Part shown: positions 42,886 through 51,855 of the stretch, in pieces
Numbering within the stretch: the stretch's first letter is position 1
How the letters are laid out: every line of letters starts with the position of its first letter
Assembly (NCBI RefSeq): GCF_934668725.1
Contig: NZ_CAKUOF010000004.1
Location: 186,001 to 250,000, forward strand
Origin: an uncultured Dysgonomonas sp.
GTDB lineage: Bacteria; Bacteroidota; Bacteroidia; Bacteroidales; Dysgonomonadaceae
Direction of reading: 5' to 3'
DNA length: 64,000 bases
Made by a program: the position numbers and the translations under genes
Notes under the pieces: generated by a model
What the model saw: only the letters and a program-made list of their open reading frames with translations
The model's database searches: none
What the model was told of the DNA's origin: nothing

Positions 42886-44605
42886 GTATCTATTAGGTTT
42901 ATTTGTTTTGGCCGCGTTTGTATCGTGTTCAAGTACCAAGAACGAATCGTTTGGCGAGAAAGTCGCTCAGGTATCTATTGCACGCGTCGACTCTATGCCC
43001 AATATGCCTAGTCCATACAAGATTCTTGATTGGGAAGCAAAATCGAAGTCTTTCGACAGTTTTGTTTTCGATTGGAATAACAAAAGCGATGTAGGTAACC
43101 TTATCTGGTTAGACGATAGCAGACGCAACGTAGATCAAACTACTTTCGGATTATATACTGCCGTAAAAGATGTACGTCAGGGCAAAGATGTCAACAATGG
43201 AGAATTTCACGAGAGTTTAAACTCTTTAGCTGCACTTCTTGGAGCAGGACTTGTCGGAATTGACAAAACAAATCAAGACGGCTATAACTATGTGAAAATG
43301 ATTCAGAATTATTTCAATACCGATAACGGATGGAATATTGTGATGAACAACACAACACCAAGTGTAGGTATGCTGGGTGGCGGATATGGCAGGGACTGGT
43401 GGTACGACGTGTTTCCTAATGCATTGTTCTATGCCGTTTCGGATGTATTCCCCAATGTAGAAGGTGCAGAAAAAATTCAACGTACAGTTGCCGAGCAGTT
43501 TGTAAAAGCCGATTCGATCTTGAACGGAAACTACGACTATTCGTACTTCGACTATGCACAAATGAAAGGTATGGTAAACCATATTCCATTGCAACAAGAT
43601 GCAGCGGGAGGTCATGCCTATGTATTGCTTTGTGCTTATCAGAAATTTGGCGATCCACGTTATTTGAAACATGCTAAAAGTGCAGTTGAAGCATTATTGG
43701 CACAAAAAGAAAGCCGTTTTTACGAAATACTATTACCACTTGGAGCCTATACGGCAGCCTATCTGAATGCAACGGAAGGAACTAACTACGATGTTAAAAA
43801 GTTACTTGACTGGACTTTTGACGGTTGTACAAATCCTGACGGACGCTATGGCTGGGGAATTATCGTAGGTAAATGGGGTGATTATGAAGTAAACGGACTT
43901 CAGGGAAGTATTACCGATGGAGGAGGCTATGCTTTCGGCATGAACAGTATTAAACCCGCTTGGCCTTTTGTTCCGATGGTAAAATACCAACCTCAATATG
44001 CAAAAGCAATCGGTAAATGGATGCTTAATAATGTAAATGCTTGCCGTCTGTTTTTTCCTCAGGATATCGACGATAAACACCAATGGGCTCCTGAACTTAA
44101 AAATCTCACCAATAATAATATTTCGTACGAAGGATTACGTAAGGCTGATGATTACGGTAAACCCGAGCTTAAGGGAGTAGAGCCTGTAGCTATCGGTGAT
44201 GGTCCAAAATGGGCAAAAGGTAATCCTACTGAAAGTATGTTCAGCGTTTACAGTTCTTCTCCTATGGGTATTTTCGGTGCAATAGTGAGAGAAACGAATG
44301 TAGAAGGTATTCTTCAATTGAATTGTAATGTAACCGATTTTTATGCGGAACGTCAATTTCCCACCTATTTGTATTACAATCCTCATAACGAAGAAAAAGC
44401 GGTACGTTTCGAGACTAAGCAACCTGTTGACCTGTTTGATATTGTTGCAAAAGAATATGTCTCTAAAAATATCTCATCGGCATCCGATTTCAAAATTGGA
44501 GCAAATGACGCACGTGTTTTAGTTGTTCTTCCTGCCGGAACAAAATTGGCAGTAGAGAATGGTAAAATAATAACAGACGGAAAATATACAATTTCATACC
44601 AATAA
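42866..44605 (+). CDS. surface lipoprotein of unrecognised family, candidate glycosidase
   Basis: The 579-residue product is an SPII lipoprotein: a short basic start, a hydrophobic core and lipobox VSCSS with Cys21. I do not recognise the family. The chain has repeated aromatic helix-like segments (SLNSLAALLGAGLVG, MLGGGYGRDWWYDVFPNALFYAV, HAYVLLCAYQKFGDPRYLKHAKSAV, shown in part) typical of (alpha/alpha)-barrel carbohydrate enzymes. A beta-rich tail (about 480-579) ends in DARVLVVLPAGTKL, as in accessory beta-sandwiches. The start overlaps the MFS gene (ATG at 42866 or 42872). Between GH130/MFS and SusCD it is the best candidate for the surface enzyme that creates the imported sugar. Confidence 0.7.
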   Translation: MKMKKTKYLLGLFVLAAFVSCSSTKNESFGEKVAQVSIARVDSMPNMPSPYKILDWEAKSKSFDSFVFDWNNKSDVGNLIWLDDSRRNVDQTTFGLYTAVKDVRQGKDVNNGEFHESLNSLAALLGAGLVGIDKTNQDGYNYVKMIQNYFNTDNGWNIVMNNTTPSVGMLGGGYGRDWWYDVFPNALFYAVSDVFPNVEGAEKIQRTVAEQFVKADSILNGNYDYSYFDYAQMKGMVNHIPLQQDAAGGHAYVLLCAYQKFGDPRYLKHAKSAVEALLAQKESRFYEILLPLGAYTAAYLNATEGTNYDVKKLLDWTFDGCTNPDGRYGWGIIVGKWGDYEVNGLQGSITDGGGYAFGMNSIKPAWPFVPMVKYQPQYAKAIGKWMLNNVNACRLFFPQDIDDKHQWAPELKNLTNNNISYEGLRKADDYGKPELKGVEPVAIGDGPKWAKGNPTESMFSVYSSSPMGIFGAIVRETNVEGILQLNCNVTDFYAERQFPTYLYYNPHNEEKAVRFETKQPVDLFDIVAKEYVSKNISSASDFKIGANDARVLVVLPAGTKLAVENGKIITDGKYTISYQ

Positions 44606-44622
44606 TCTAAATTAAATAAACC

Positions 44623-47600
44623 ATGTTAAAAAAAGCATTATTCATAATGTTTCTATCGTTGACCAGTATTACCTTATTGGCACAACAGATAAAAACAATA
44701 TCCGGAGTTGTAACAGATGCAACTACCGGAGAAGCCCTCATTGGGGTTACAATTATGGAGCCGGGAACATCCAACGGTACATCTACCGATTTGGATGGAA
44801 ATTATACTCTGGATGTAAAAGGGGATAAGGTTTCATTCTCTTATGTAGGCTATAAGCCTCAGGTAATAACTGTTTTGAATTCGGGCACCGTAAATGTGAA
44901 ATTAGCATCGGATTCCGAATTGGATGAAGTAATTGTAGTTGGATATACAGCACAAAAGAAACGTGAAGTTTTGGGTGCCCTGACTAATGTAAAATCAGAA
45001 GAATTGGTTCAATTACCTGTTTCGAATACAGCCGAAGCTCTGCAAGGACGTGTATCGGGAGTTCAGGTAACTACAGCCAGTGGAGCTCCGGGTGCGGGTG
45101 CATCAGTACGTGTAAGGGGAGCAGGTTCGATCAACTCATCAAATGACCCGTTGTACATAATTGACGGAATTCCCGCAACCAATGGTCTGAATTCGGTAAT
45201 ACCTACCGATATTGAAAATATATCGGTTCTGAAAGATGCTTCAGCAGCAGCCATTTATGGTTCTCGTGCAAATAACGGAGTTGTATTGATTACTACAAAA
45301 AAAGGTAAAAAAGGTAAAGCTAAAGTATCATACAATGGACAGTTTGGAGCTCAGGTACATGGGCACTTAACCCCAATGGCAAATACAGGAGAGTATATCA
45401 ATATATACAATGCAGCCGCTAAAAATGACGGAAGAGAGCTTCTTGAAGGAAATTGGCTCAGAGATGATTTTGCAGATGTAAATCATTTGAAAGAAATCTT
45501 CCAAACAGGTCTGATGACTATACATGATGTATCGGTTAGCGGTGCAAATGATAAATTTAATTATCTGGCATCGGGTAGTTATTATAATCAGGAAGGTATT
45601 ATTAAAAATAGTAAGTTCGAGAAGTTTACAGGGAGTACTAACCTGAATTATCAAGCTAACAAATGGTTGAAAATAGGATTGTCGGCAAATGCCGGAAAAT
45701 CTACGACAGATCTGGTTCCAAGTTCGGGTGACGGATACGGTAATAGCGAGGGAGGAAGTGTTGTAAGATACGCATACATGCGTAACCCTGCCATACCTAC
45801 TTACGACCAGAATGGTAAATTGGTAGATAAACCAAGCGAATATTTCGGTAATGCTATTTATGACAGTTTCTTTGGTGATGGATACAATCCTATAGGAGTA
45901 GCAAAAATGGCAGACCGTAAACGCGATGAAACAACATTACTCAGTAAAGTGAATGTAGAAATACAATTGCCTTATAATACGGTTTGGAATACAAACTTTG
46001 GTATCGATTATTCGAAAAGTGAAGTGAAAGCTTATAATCACACATGGGGTACGAACGACCGCATCAATAACCCAAGTAGCCAAAGCCGTGATAACAGCGA
46101 AAGCTTAGGATGGACGCTTAACTCGGTATTCAGCAATAATCAAACCTTTAACGAATCGCATCGTTTGACAACTATGATTGGTACCGAAGCAATCCGCTAT
46201 AACGGAACAAATAAGAACTTCGGATCTTCTATCAATGGTGATACGCGATACAGTGCCGACTGGGCATCTTCCTTGTTATCATTCTTTGGTAAAGTAGATT
46301 ATAACTACAATTATAAATACTATTTATCGGCATTGATACGTGAAGACGGATCTTCTCGCTTTGCTAAAGGAAACCGTTGGGGTACATTCTATGCTATATC
46401 GGCAGGATGGGATATAAATGAAGAAGAATTTTTTAAACCGCTTACTCCCGTTGTAAATCTATTGAAACTTAGAGCAGGATGGGGAGCAGTAGGTAATCAG
46501 GATGTTAGTTTATACGCTTATTCAGACAAATATATGCCCTATTATAACTATCCGTTCGGTGGAGGTGATCCATCAACAGGTTATGCTCAAACACAGTTAG
46601 GCAATACCGATCTGAAATGGGAAACCAGTAAACAATTGAACTTAGGTTTGGATATGGCATTTTTGAAAGGCGAGTATGGTTTTAGTGTAGACTATTATCA
46701 TAAAGTGACTAAAGATATGCTTATAAAAGCGCCACTTCCTCCATCTATAGGAAATGCTGCACCTTATTGGGTTAATAGCGGTAAAGTACTAAATGAAGGA
46801 GTTGATGTCGAACTATATATCAGAAAACAATATAAAAATGCAGGGTTTTCTGCATCCTTAAACTGGGGATATTTGAAAAATGAAGTTTTGAAACTGGATG
46901 CACATATTCAGGCAGGACGTGTGGATAACGGTATCTATGCAAAACTTATCGAAGAAGGTCATTCTCTGGGCTCTTACTATCTGTATGAAATGGATGGAAT
47001 ATTCCAAAACGAAGCCGAGATTGTAAAATCAGCTTATCAAGGATCAAACGTTCAACCCGGTGATGTTAAATACAAAGATTTGAACGGGGATGGTGTGATT
47101 GACGAAAAAGACAGAAAACATATGGGTACTTCTATTCCGAAACAAACATTGGGTCTGAATCTGCAAGGTAATTTGAATAATTGGGATCTTTCGGTTTTCT
47201 TCCAAGGTGCATTCGGACATGATGTATATAATCAGATAAGCCATGAGACAGAAGGCTTCTATAGAGGATTTAATGTCTCTAAAGACTATTATGATAATTA
47301 TTGGAGAGGTGAGGGTACATCAAATACACATCCGAGAGCTTCGTGGAGTGCTAAGTCTAACAATGTAATGGTTTCATCACGTTTCTTGGAAGATGCATCG
47401 TATCTAAGACTTAAGAACGTACAATTAGGATACACTTTTGCTCTGAAATCAAAATTGATCAGCAATCTAAGAGTATACGGAAGTGCAACAAACTTATTGA
47501 CATTTACTAAATATAGCGGACTTGATCCCGAAATGACTGTAAGTGCCAACTCGGCAAGTGAAGGTGATAAAGCAAACGGTATCGACTGGGGTACTTATCC

Positions 47601-47643
47601 TGTAGCTAAGACCTTTACATTAGGTGTTAATCTAACTTTTTAA
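44623..47643 (+). CDS. SusC-type TonB-dependent outer-membrane transporter
   Basis: The 1006-residue protein has a signal peptide (ending LLAQQ), an N-terminal carboxypeptidase-regulatory-like domain (about 22-105, ISGVVTDATTGEALIGVTI and STDLDGNYTLDV), the LDEVIVVGYTAQKKREVLG junction, a plug domain and a 22-strand barrel ending in LGVNLTF. It imports oligosaccharides across the outer membrane with the SusD lipoprotein encoded 10 nt downstream. It starts 17 nt after the unknown lipoprotein gene, so all belong to the GH130 operon. Confidence 0.96.
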   Translation: MLKKALFIMFLSLTSITLLAQQIKTISGVVTDATTGEALIGVTIMEPGTSNGTSTDLDGNYTLDVKGDKVSFSYVGYKPQVITVLNSGTVNVKLASDSELDEVIVVGYTAQKKREVLGALTNVKSEELVQLPVSNTAEALQGRVSGVQVTTASGAPGAGASVRVRGAGSINSSNDPLYIIDGIPATNGLNSVIPTDIENISVLKDASAAAIYGSRANNGVVLITTKKGKKGKAKVSYNGQFGAQVHGHLTPMANTGEYINIYNAAAKNDGRELLEGNWLRDDFADVNHLKEIFQTGLMTIHDVSVSGANDKFNYLASGSYYNQEGIIKNSKFEKFTGSTNLNYQANKWLKIGLSANAGKSTTDLVPSSGDGYGNSEGGSVVRYAYMRNPAIPTYDQNGKLVDKPSEYFGNAIYDSFFGDGYNPIGVAKMADRKRDETTLLSKVNVEIQLPYNTVWNTNFGIDYSKSEVKAYNHTWGTNDRINNPSSQSRDNSESLGWTLNSVFSNNQTFNESHRLTTMIGTEAIRYNGTNKNFGSSINGDTRYSADWASSLLSFFGKVDYNYNYKYYLSALIREDGSSRFAKGNRWGTFYAISAGWDINEEEFFKPLTPVVNLLKLRAGWGAVGNQDVSLYAYSDKYMPYYNYPFGGGDPSTGYAQTQLGNTDLKWETSKQLNLGLDMAFLKGEYGFSVDYYHKVTKDMLIKAPLPPSIGNAAPYWVNSGKVLNEGVDVELYIRKQYKNAGFSASLNWGYLKNEVLKLDAHIQAGRVDNGIYAKLIEEGHSLGSYYLYEMDGIFQNEAEIVKSAYQGSNVQPGDVKYKDLNGDGVIDEKDRKHMGTSIPKQTLGLNLQGNLNNWDLSVFFQGAFGHDVYNQISHETEGFYRGFNVSKDYYDNYWRGEGTSNTHPRASWSAKSNNVMVSSRFLEDASYLRLKNVQLGYTFALKSKLISNLRVYGSATNLLTFTKYSGLDPEMTVSANSASEGDKANGIDWGTYPVAKTFTLGVNLTF

Positions 47644-47653
47644 AAGAAGAGAC

Positions 47654-49087
47654 ATGAAAAAAACGATATTACTATTAGCATTAGCAGGGAGCTTCTTTTT
47701 CACATCATGTGAAAGCTTTCTCGACGAGCCATTGAAAGGTGAGCAGTCTTCCGAAACTATTTTCAATAATGTTGACGACGCTAATTTAGCCTTGACAGCT
47801 GTTTATAATAACTTAAGTTTCACCACTTCCTCAAATATGATTTGGGTATTTGGCGACGTTGCATCCGATGATGCCGTAAAAGGAGGTAATCCCGGCGATC
47901 AGGCAGATATTGGTTCTATTGATAACTTCGAAGTAAAATCGACTAACGGTATCTTACTTACCTATTGGCAATTTACATACGAAGGAATAAGCCGTGCCAA
48001 CAATGTTATCAACGGTGTTTATAATTCGGGAATAGACGATGCAACGAAGCAACAAATGATTGCTCAGGCAAAATTTATCAGAGCATACCATTACTTTAAT
48101 CTGGTAAATATCTGGGGAAAAGTGCCATTACGATTAGAGCCTACATCTACATCGAATGTAAATCTGGGATTGAGTGAGGTGGCAGATATATATGCTCAAA
48201 TCGAAAAAGACCTGAAAGAGTCGGCAGCAGTATTACCTGCCACTTACGATTCGGCTGATAAAGGGAAGATAACAAAAGGAGCAGCATTTGGTCTGTTGGC
48301 TAAAGCTCAGCTATACCAAAAAAAATGGGATGAGTGTATTCAGACAATCACAAATAATGTTGAACCTTTAGGATATACTTTGGAATCGAATTATGCCAAC
48401 CTGTTTAAATTGGGAGCAGAAAATAGCAAAGAAGTTTTATTTGCCGTACGTCATATGAGTAACAAAAATCCGGGAGTAGGTAATTCGTTAAACCAATGGT
48501 TTGCCCCTCTGGTGGAAAATGGGTACTATTTCAATGCCCCTACTGCCAGCTACGTTGCATCTTTTGACGAAACTACTGTGGATGGTAAAACTGATCCTCG
48601 CCTTGATATTTCGATAGGTCGTGACGGTCACGACTGGGTCAACGGAGTGCCTTTCGATCCTACCTGGAGTGTAACCGGTTATTTAGTAAAAAAGCATAAT
48701 CAACCATTAACAGAGGTACCAACAGGAACTAAAGGTGATGGCGGACTTCCATATATTTATATGCGTTATGCAGATATACTTCTGATGAAAGCCGAAGCCT
48801 ATACCGAAAAAGGTAATCTTTCGGATGCTGTTGCCGCATTGGATAAAGTAAGAGCCAGAGCAGGTCTTGATAAAGTAAAAGCTGTAAGCCAATCGCAAAT
48901 GAGATCGGCAGTTTATACAGAACGCCGCAGAGAGTTTGGATTTGAGTTCCATCGATTCTTTGACTTGATGAGATGGGGACAAGAAGTAGCAACTGCCGCT
49001 CTCGGACCTAACTTCAAATGGGAATCGCCCCGCTATTATTTCCCTCTACCTCAAACAGAAGTAGATTCTAATCATGGTATCAAATAA
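47654..49087 (+). CDS. SusD-family glycan-binding lipoprotein
   Basis: The 477-residue lipoprotein (lipobox FTSCES, Cys near residue 19) has the RagB/SusD signature regions: ESFLDEPLKGEQSS, AKFIRAYHYFNLVNIWG, and the C-terminal PYIYMRYADILLMKAEAY and RRREFGFEFHRFFDLMRWG. It forms the lid of the SusC pore and binds the target glycan at the surface. Confidence 0.96.
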   Translation: MKKTILLLALAGSFFFTSCESFLDEPLKGEQSSETIFNNVDDANLALTAVYNNLSFTTSSNMIWVFGDVASDDAVKGGNPGDQADIGSIDNFEVKSTNGILLTYWQFTYEGISRANNVINGVYNSGIDDATKQQMIAQAKFIRAYHYFNLVNIWGKVPLRLEPTSTSNVNLGLSEVADIYAQIEKDLKESAAVLPATYDSADKGKITKGAAFGLLAKAQLYQKKWDECIQTITNNVEPLGYTLESNYANLFKLGAENSKEVLFAVRHMSNKNPGVGNSLNQWFAPLVENGYYFNAPTASYVASFDETTVDGKTDPRLDISIGRDGHDWVNGVPFDPTWSVTGYLVKKHNQPLTEVPTGTKGDGGLPYIYMRYADILLMKAEAYTEKGNLSDAVAALDKVRARAGLDKVKAVSQSQMRSAVYTERRREFGFEFHRFFDLMRWGQEVATAALGPNFKWESPRYYFPLPQTEVDSNHGIK

Positions 49088-49101
49088 GAAAGAAACAGAT
49101 T

Positions 49102-50199
49102 ATGAAACAGAATAAATTAACAAAAATAGGTGTATTGGCAATTTCATTATTGCTTACACTACCTCTATGGGTTGGATGTAGCAACGATGACAACGAAGTC
49201 TTCGAACCCGGAGATCCCACTGCCCTTAAAGTAGAACTGGCAGACTCTTATCTTCTTTTAAATTCGGCTACTACCGTTGATTATGAGCAAGTAAGCATCG
49301 ACGAATTCAAAAAAATATTGGACGTTATTCAAAATGTAGTAGATAATGACATCGTTTCGAGTCAGGAAGTCAAAAATCTGACTATACACCTGAATGAAGC
49401 TAAGAGTAAATTTACACGTTCGAAACTTATCGGCATTCCGGTCGAAGCACTTATTGCAGGCTGGAGTTTTGATGAGGGAGAAGGAGTCTCTCTGGTAAGC
49501 GATGGAATGAAAAAACTGACAGCTAATCTTACAAGCGGTCCGTCTGAAATATTTTCGACAACAGGATTACCTCAGTTTGTGGATGGAGTAAAAGGGAAAG
49601 CTATTTATTTCAAAAACGGTTCGCATCTTGAAATTCCTAATTACGCCCCAGCTGATTTCTTGGGACAACAATTAAGTATTGCCGTTTGGTTAAAACCCGA
49701 TGTAACAAAAGGTGGAAATTATGTTGCTTCATTAAACTATTGGAACAATTGGAAATTCCAGATACAAGAACAAGGAAAGGCGTTCTTTACGATTCAAACA
49801 ACCCAAGGATTTACAGATGCCGACAATGAGTACGATCAATCTGTAGCGCCTGGCAAATGGACGCATGTAATAGTTGTTTTAGATCTTAGCACCCAAAAGC
49901 TATCGTTCTATGTGAACGGACGCTTGACTAAGGAGTGGACTACGACCAATAAACCTAATTTGGCAGGAGGACAAATGGCTCCTTATGCTTCGCCATTGAA
50001 TAAACAACTACCGTTGATGATTGGTGCAGCAACTACCTATGAGGAAGCTTTGGCGGCATGGAATTGGTCAGGGTGGAATACGCCAACCTCTTGGGATCAT
50101 TTCCAAGGAGCGATGGACGAGATCAAATTCTATAATATAGCTTTGGTTGAAGGACAAGTAAAAGCTCTTTATAATGAAGAATTAACTCAGGTTCAATAA
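49102..50199 (+). CDS. LamG-domain surface lipoprotein (SusE-position binding protein)
   Basis: The 365-residue lipoprotein has lipobox WVGCSN, a helical segment (about 45-115, FKKILDVIQNVVDN) resembling DUF4972/FIVAR-like spacers, and a concanavalin/LamG-type jelly roll (about 120-360). The latter shows GWSFDEGEGVSLVSD, LSIAVWLKPDV, GKWTHVIVVLDLSTQKLSFY and FQGAMDEIKFYNIAL. It stands where SusE/F-like surface glycan-binding proteins usually are, directly after SusD, and closes the operon before a terminator. A lectin role is inferred. Confidence 0.82.
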   Translation: MKQNKLTKIGVLAISLLLTLPLWVGCSNDDNEVFEPGDPTALKVELADSYLLLNSATTVDYEQVSIDEFKKILDVIQNVVDNDIVSSQEVKNLTIHLNEAKSKFTRSKLIGIPVEALIAGWSFDEGEGVSLVSDGMKKLTANLTSGPSEIFSTTGLPQFVDGVKGKAIYFKNGSHLEIPNYAPADFLGQQLSIAVWLKPDVTKGGNYVASLNYWNNWKFQIQEQGKAFFTIQTTQGFTDADNEYDQSVAPGKWTHVIVVLDLSTQKLSFYVNGRLTKEWTTTNKPNLAGGQMAPYASPLNKQLPLMIGAATTYEEALAAWNWSGWNTPTSWDHFQGAMDEIKFYNIALVEGQVKALYNEELTQVQ

Positions 50200-50217
50200 A
50201 AGAACCCGCATATAATT

Positions 50218-50262
50218 TATAAACGAAGGTTGGAGCTTTAAGTTCCAACCTTCGTTTTTTTA
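50218..50262 (+). terminator. terminator closing the GH130-SusCD operon
   Basis: AAACGAAGGTTGGA (50221-50234) pairs perfectly with TCCAACCTTCGTTT (50244-50257) around a 9-nt loop, followed by a T run. Confidence 0.88.
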
Positions 50263-50430
50263 TTAAAGAAAGATCCTTCGAAGATTTTGATCCATGTAAA
50301 AAACGGAAAAAAGAATGTATTTTCATACATACGACCTAAATGTCTACTATTAAAGCCGAATATTAGACCTCTATTTTGCGTAAAATCCCCTTTTTTTGTA
50401 CTTGTAAACTTAAGCTATCTTAAAAAAACT

Positions 50431-51813
50431 ATGAAAATAACGATTAATACCTTACTTATTGGTATTCTATTTATCGGAAGTAATGTATTTGCTTCGACAA
50501 AATCTATACCGTCAATAAATGACAACAAAAAAGGTAATTTTAAGGAATGGGCTCTCACTCCTCCTATGGGATGGAATAGTTGGGACTGTTATGGGCCAAC
50601 AGTTGAAGAACATGAAGTAAAAGCCAATGCCGATTACATGGCGAAAAATCTGAAAAAATACGGCTGGGAATATATCGTAGTCGATATTCGTTGGTTTGTA
50701 GAAAATGATAAGGCAGGAGGCTATAACCAGACAGACCCGATCTATGTATTGGACGAATACGGACGTTATCAGCCTGCCGTTAATCGATTTCCATCTGCTG
50801 CCAATGGAGAGGGATTTAAAAAACTGGCGGATTATATTCATTCGCAAGGACTAAAATTCGGTATACATATTATGCGTGGTATTCCTAAAGAAGCGGTAGA
50901 ACGAAAACTACCCATAAAAGGAACGAACGGCATTACCGCAGATCAGATGTACTCTACCGATCTGCAATGCGAATGGCTGCGTGACAATTATACCATTGTA
51001 GCCAATAAATCCGGAGCACAGGAGTATTACAATTCTATCATGGATCTGTATGCATCTTGGGGAGTTGACTTTATCAAAATTGATGATCTTTCACGACCAT
51101 ATCACCAAGAAGAAATAGAATTGATACGCAAAGCAATAGACCAGACAGGTCGTCCTATTGTATTAAGTACTTCTCCGGGCGAAACACCAATAAATAAAGG
51201 CTACCATGTAAAAGAAAATGCCAATATGTGGCGTATGGTTGACGATGTATGGGATACATGGGGGCATTTAACCCATTTGATGCAAGTCGCTCAGGGATGG
51301 TATTCCTATACATCACCCGGAACTTGGGCTGATTGCGATATGATTCCATTAGGTAGAATATCGGTACGTGGCGAGCGAGGTGAAGATCGTATGACACGAT
51401 TGACTAAAGATGAGCAGTACTCATTGATGACATTTTTTACCATTCTTCGCTCTCCCTTGATGTTTGGAGGCGATATGCCAAGTAATGACGCTTTTACCCT
51501 GTCTCTATTGACAAATGAAGAAGTCCTGAAAATGCATCGCGAAAGTACAGATGTCCGTCAGGTATATCAGAGAGATGGAAAACTGGCTATAACATCACGA
51601 AATCCTGACACAGGTGAGATTTATCTGGCGTTATTTAATATACAGGACGATAAATCGGATGATGTAGGAGTATCATTTGCTGATATAGGAATAAATAATG
51701 TATCTTCAATCGAAGATATGTGGAATGGCGAAAAACTAGGTGTATTTACGGATTCATTTTCACGTAAGTTAGCCCCCCATGCCTGTGGATTATACAAAAT
51801 ATCGAAGAAATAA
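50431..51813 (+). CDS. secreted GH27-type alpha-galactosidase family enzyme
   Basis: The 460-residue protein starts at the ATG at 50431, which gives a signal peptide (MKITINTLLIGILFIGSNVFAS); an upstream frame from 50287 runs through the leader. The barrel begins with LTPPMGWNSWDCYG, characteristic of clan GH-D. The nucleophile is probably Asp218 in FIKIDDLS, and the acid/base lies in RMVDDVW (Asp271/Asp272). GTWADCDMIPLG and RSPLMFGGD fit GH27. Alpha-galactosidase is the commonest activity; beta-L-arabinopyranosidase occurs in the family too and would suit the arabinose context. It is followed by a GH51 gene 42 nt later. Confidence 0.83.
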   Translation: MKITINTLLIGILFIGSNVFASTKSIPSINDNKKGNFKEWALTPPMGWNSWDCYGPTVEEHEVKANADYMAKNLKKYGWEYIVVDIRWFVENDKAGGYNQTDPIYVLDEYGRYQPAVNRFPSAANGEGFKKLADYIHSQGLKFGIHIMRGIPKEAVERKLPIKGTNGITADQMYSTDLQCEWLRDNYTIVANKSGAQEYYNSIMDLYASWGVDFIKIDDLSRPYHQEEIELIRKAIDQTGRPIVLSTSPGETPINKGYHVKENANMWRMVDDVWDTWGHLTHLMQVAQGWYSYTSPGTWADCDMIPLGRISVRGERGEDRMTRLTKDEQYSLMTFFTILRSPLMFGGDMPSNDAFTLSLLTNEEVLKMHRESTDVRQVYQRDGKLAITSRNPDTGEIYLALFNIQDDKSDDVGVSFADIGINNVSSIEDMWNGEKLGVFTDSFSRKLAPHACGLYKISKK

Positions 51814-51816
51814 AAA

Positions 51817-51835
51817 GGTCAGAAGCCTTAAGGTT
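51817..51835 (+). repeat. GGTC-type intergenic repeat, degenerate copy 4
   Basis: GGTCAGAAGCCTTAAGGTT shares the GGTC start and the CCTTAA end of the family but has a changed centre. It fills the GH27-GH51 gap. Confidence 0.3.
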
Positions 51836-51855
51836 AACCAATATTTATAAGAGAC

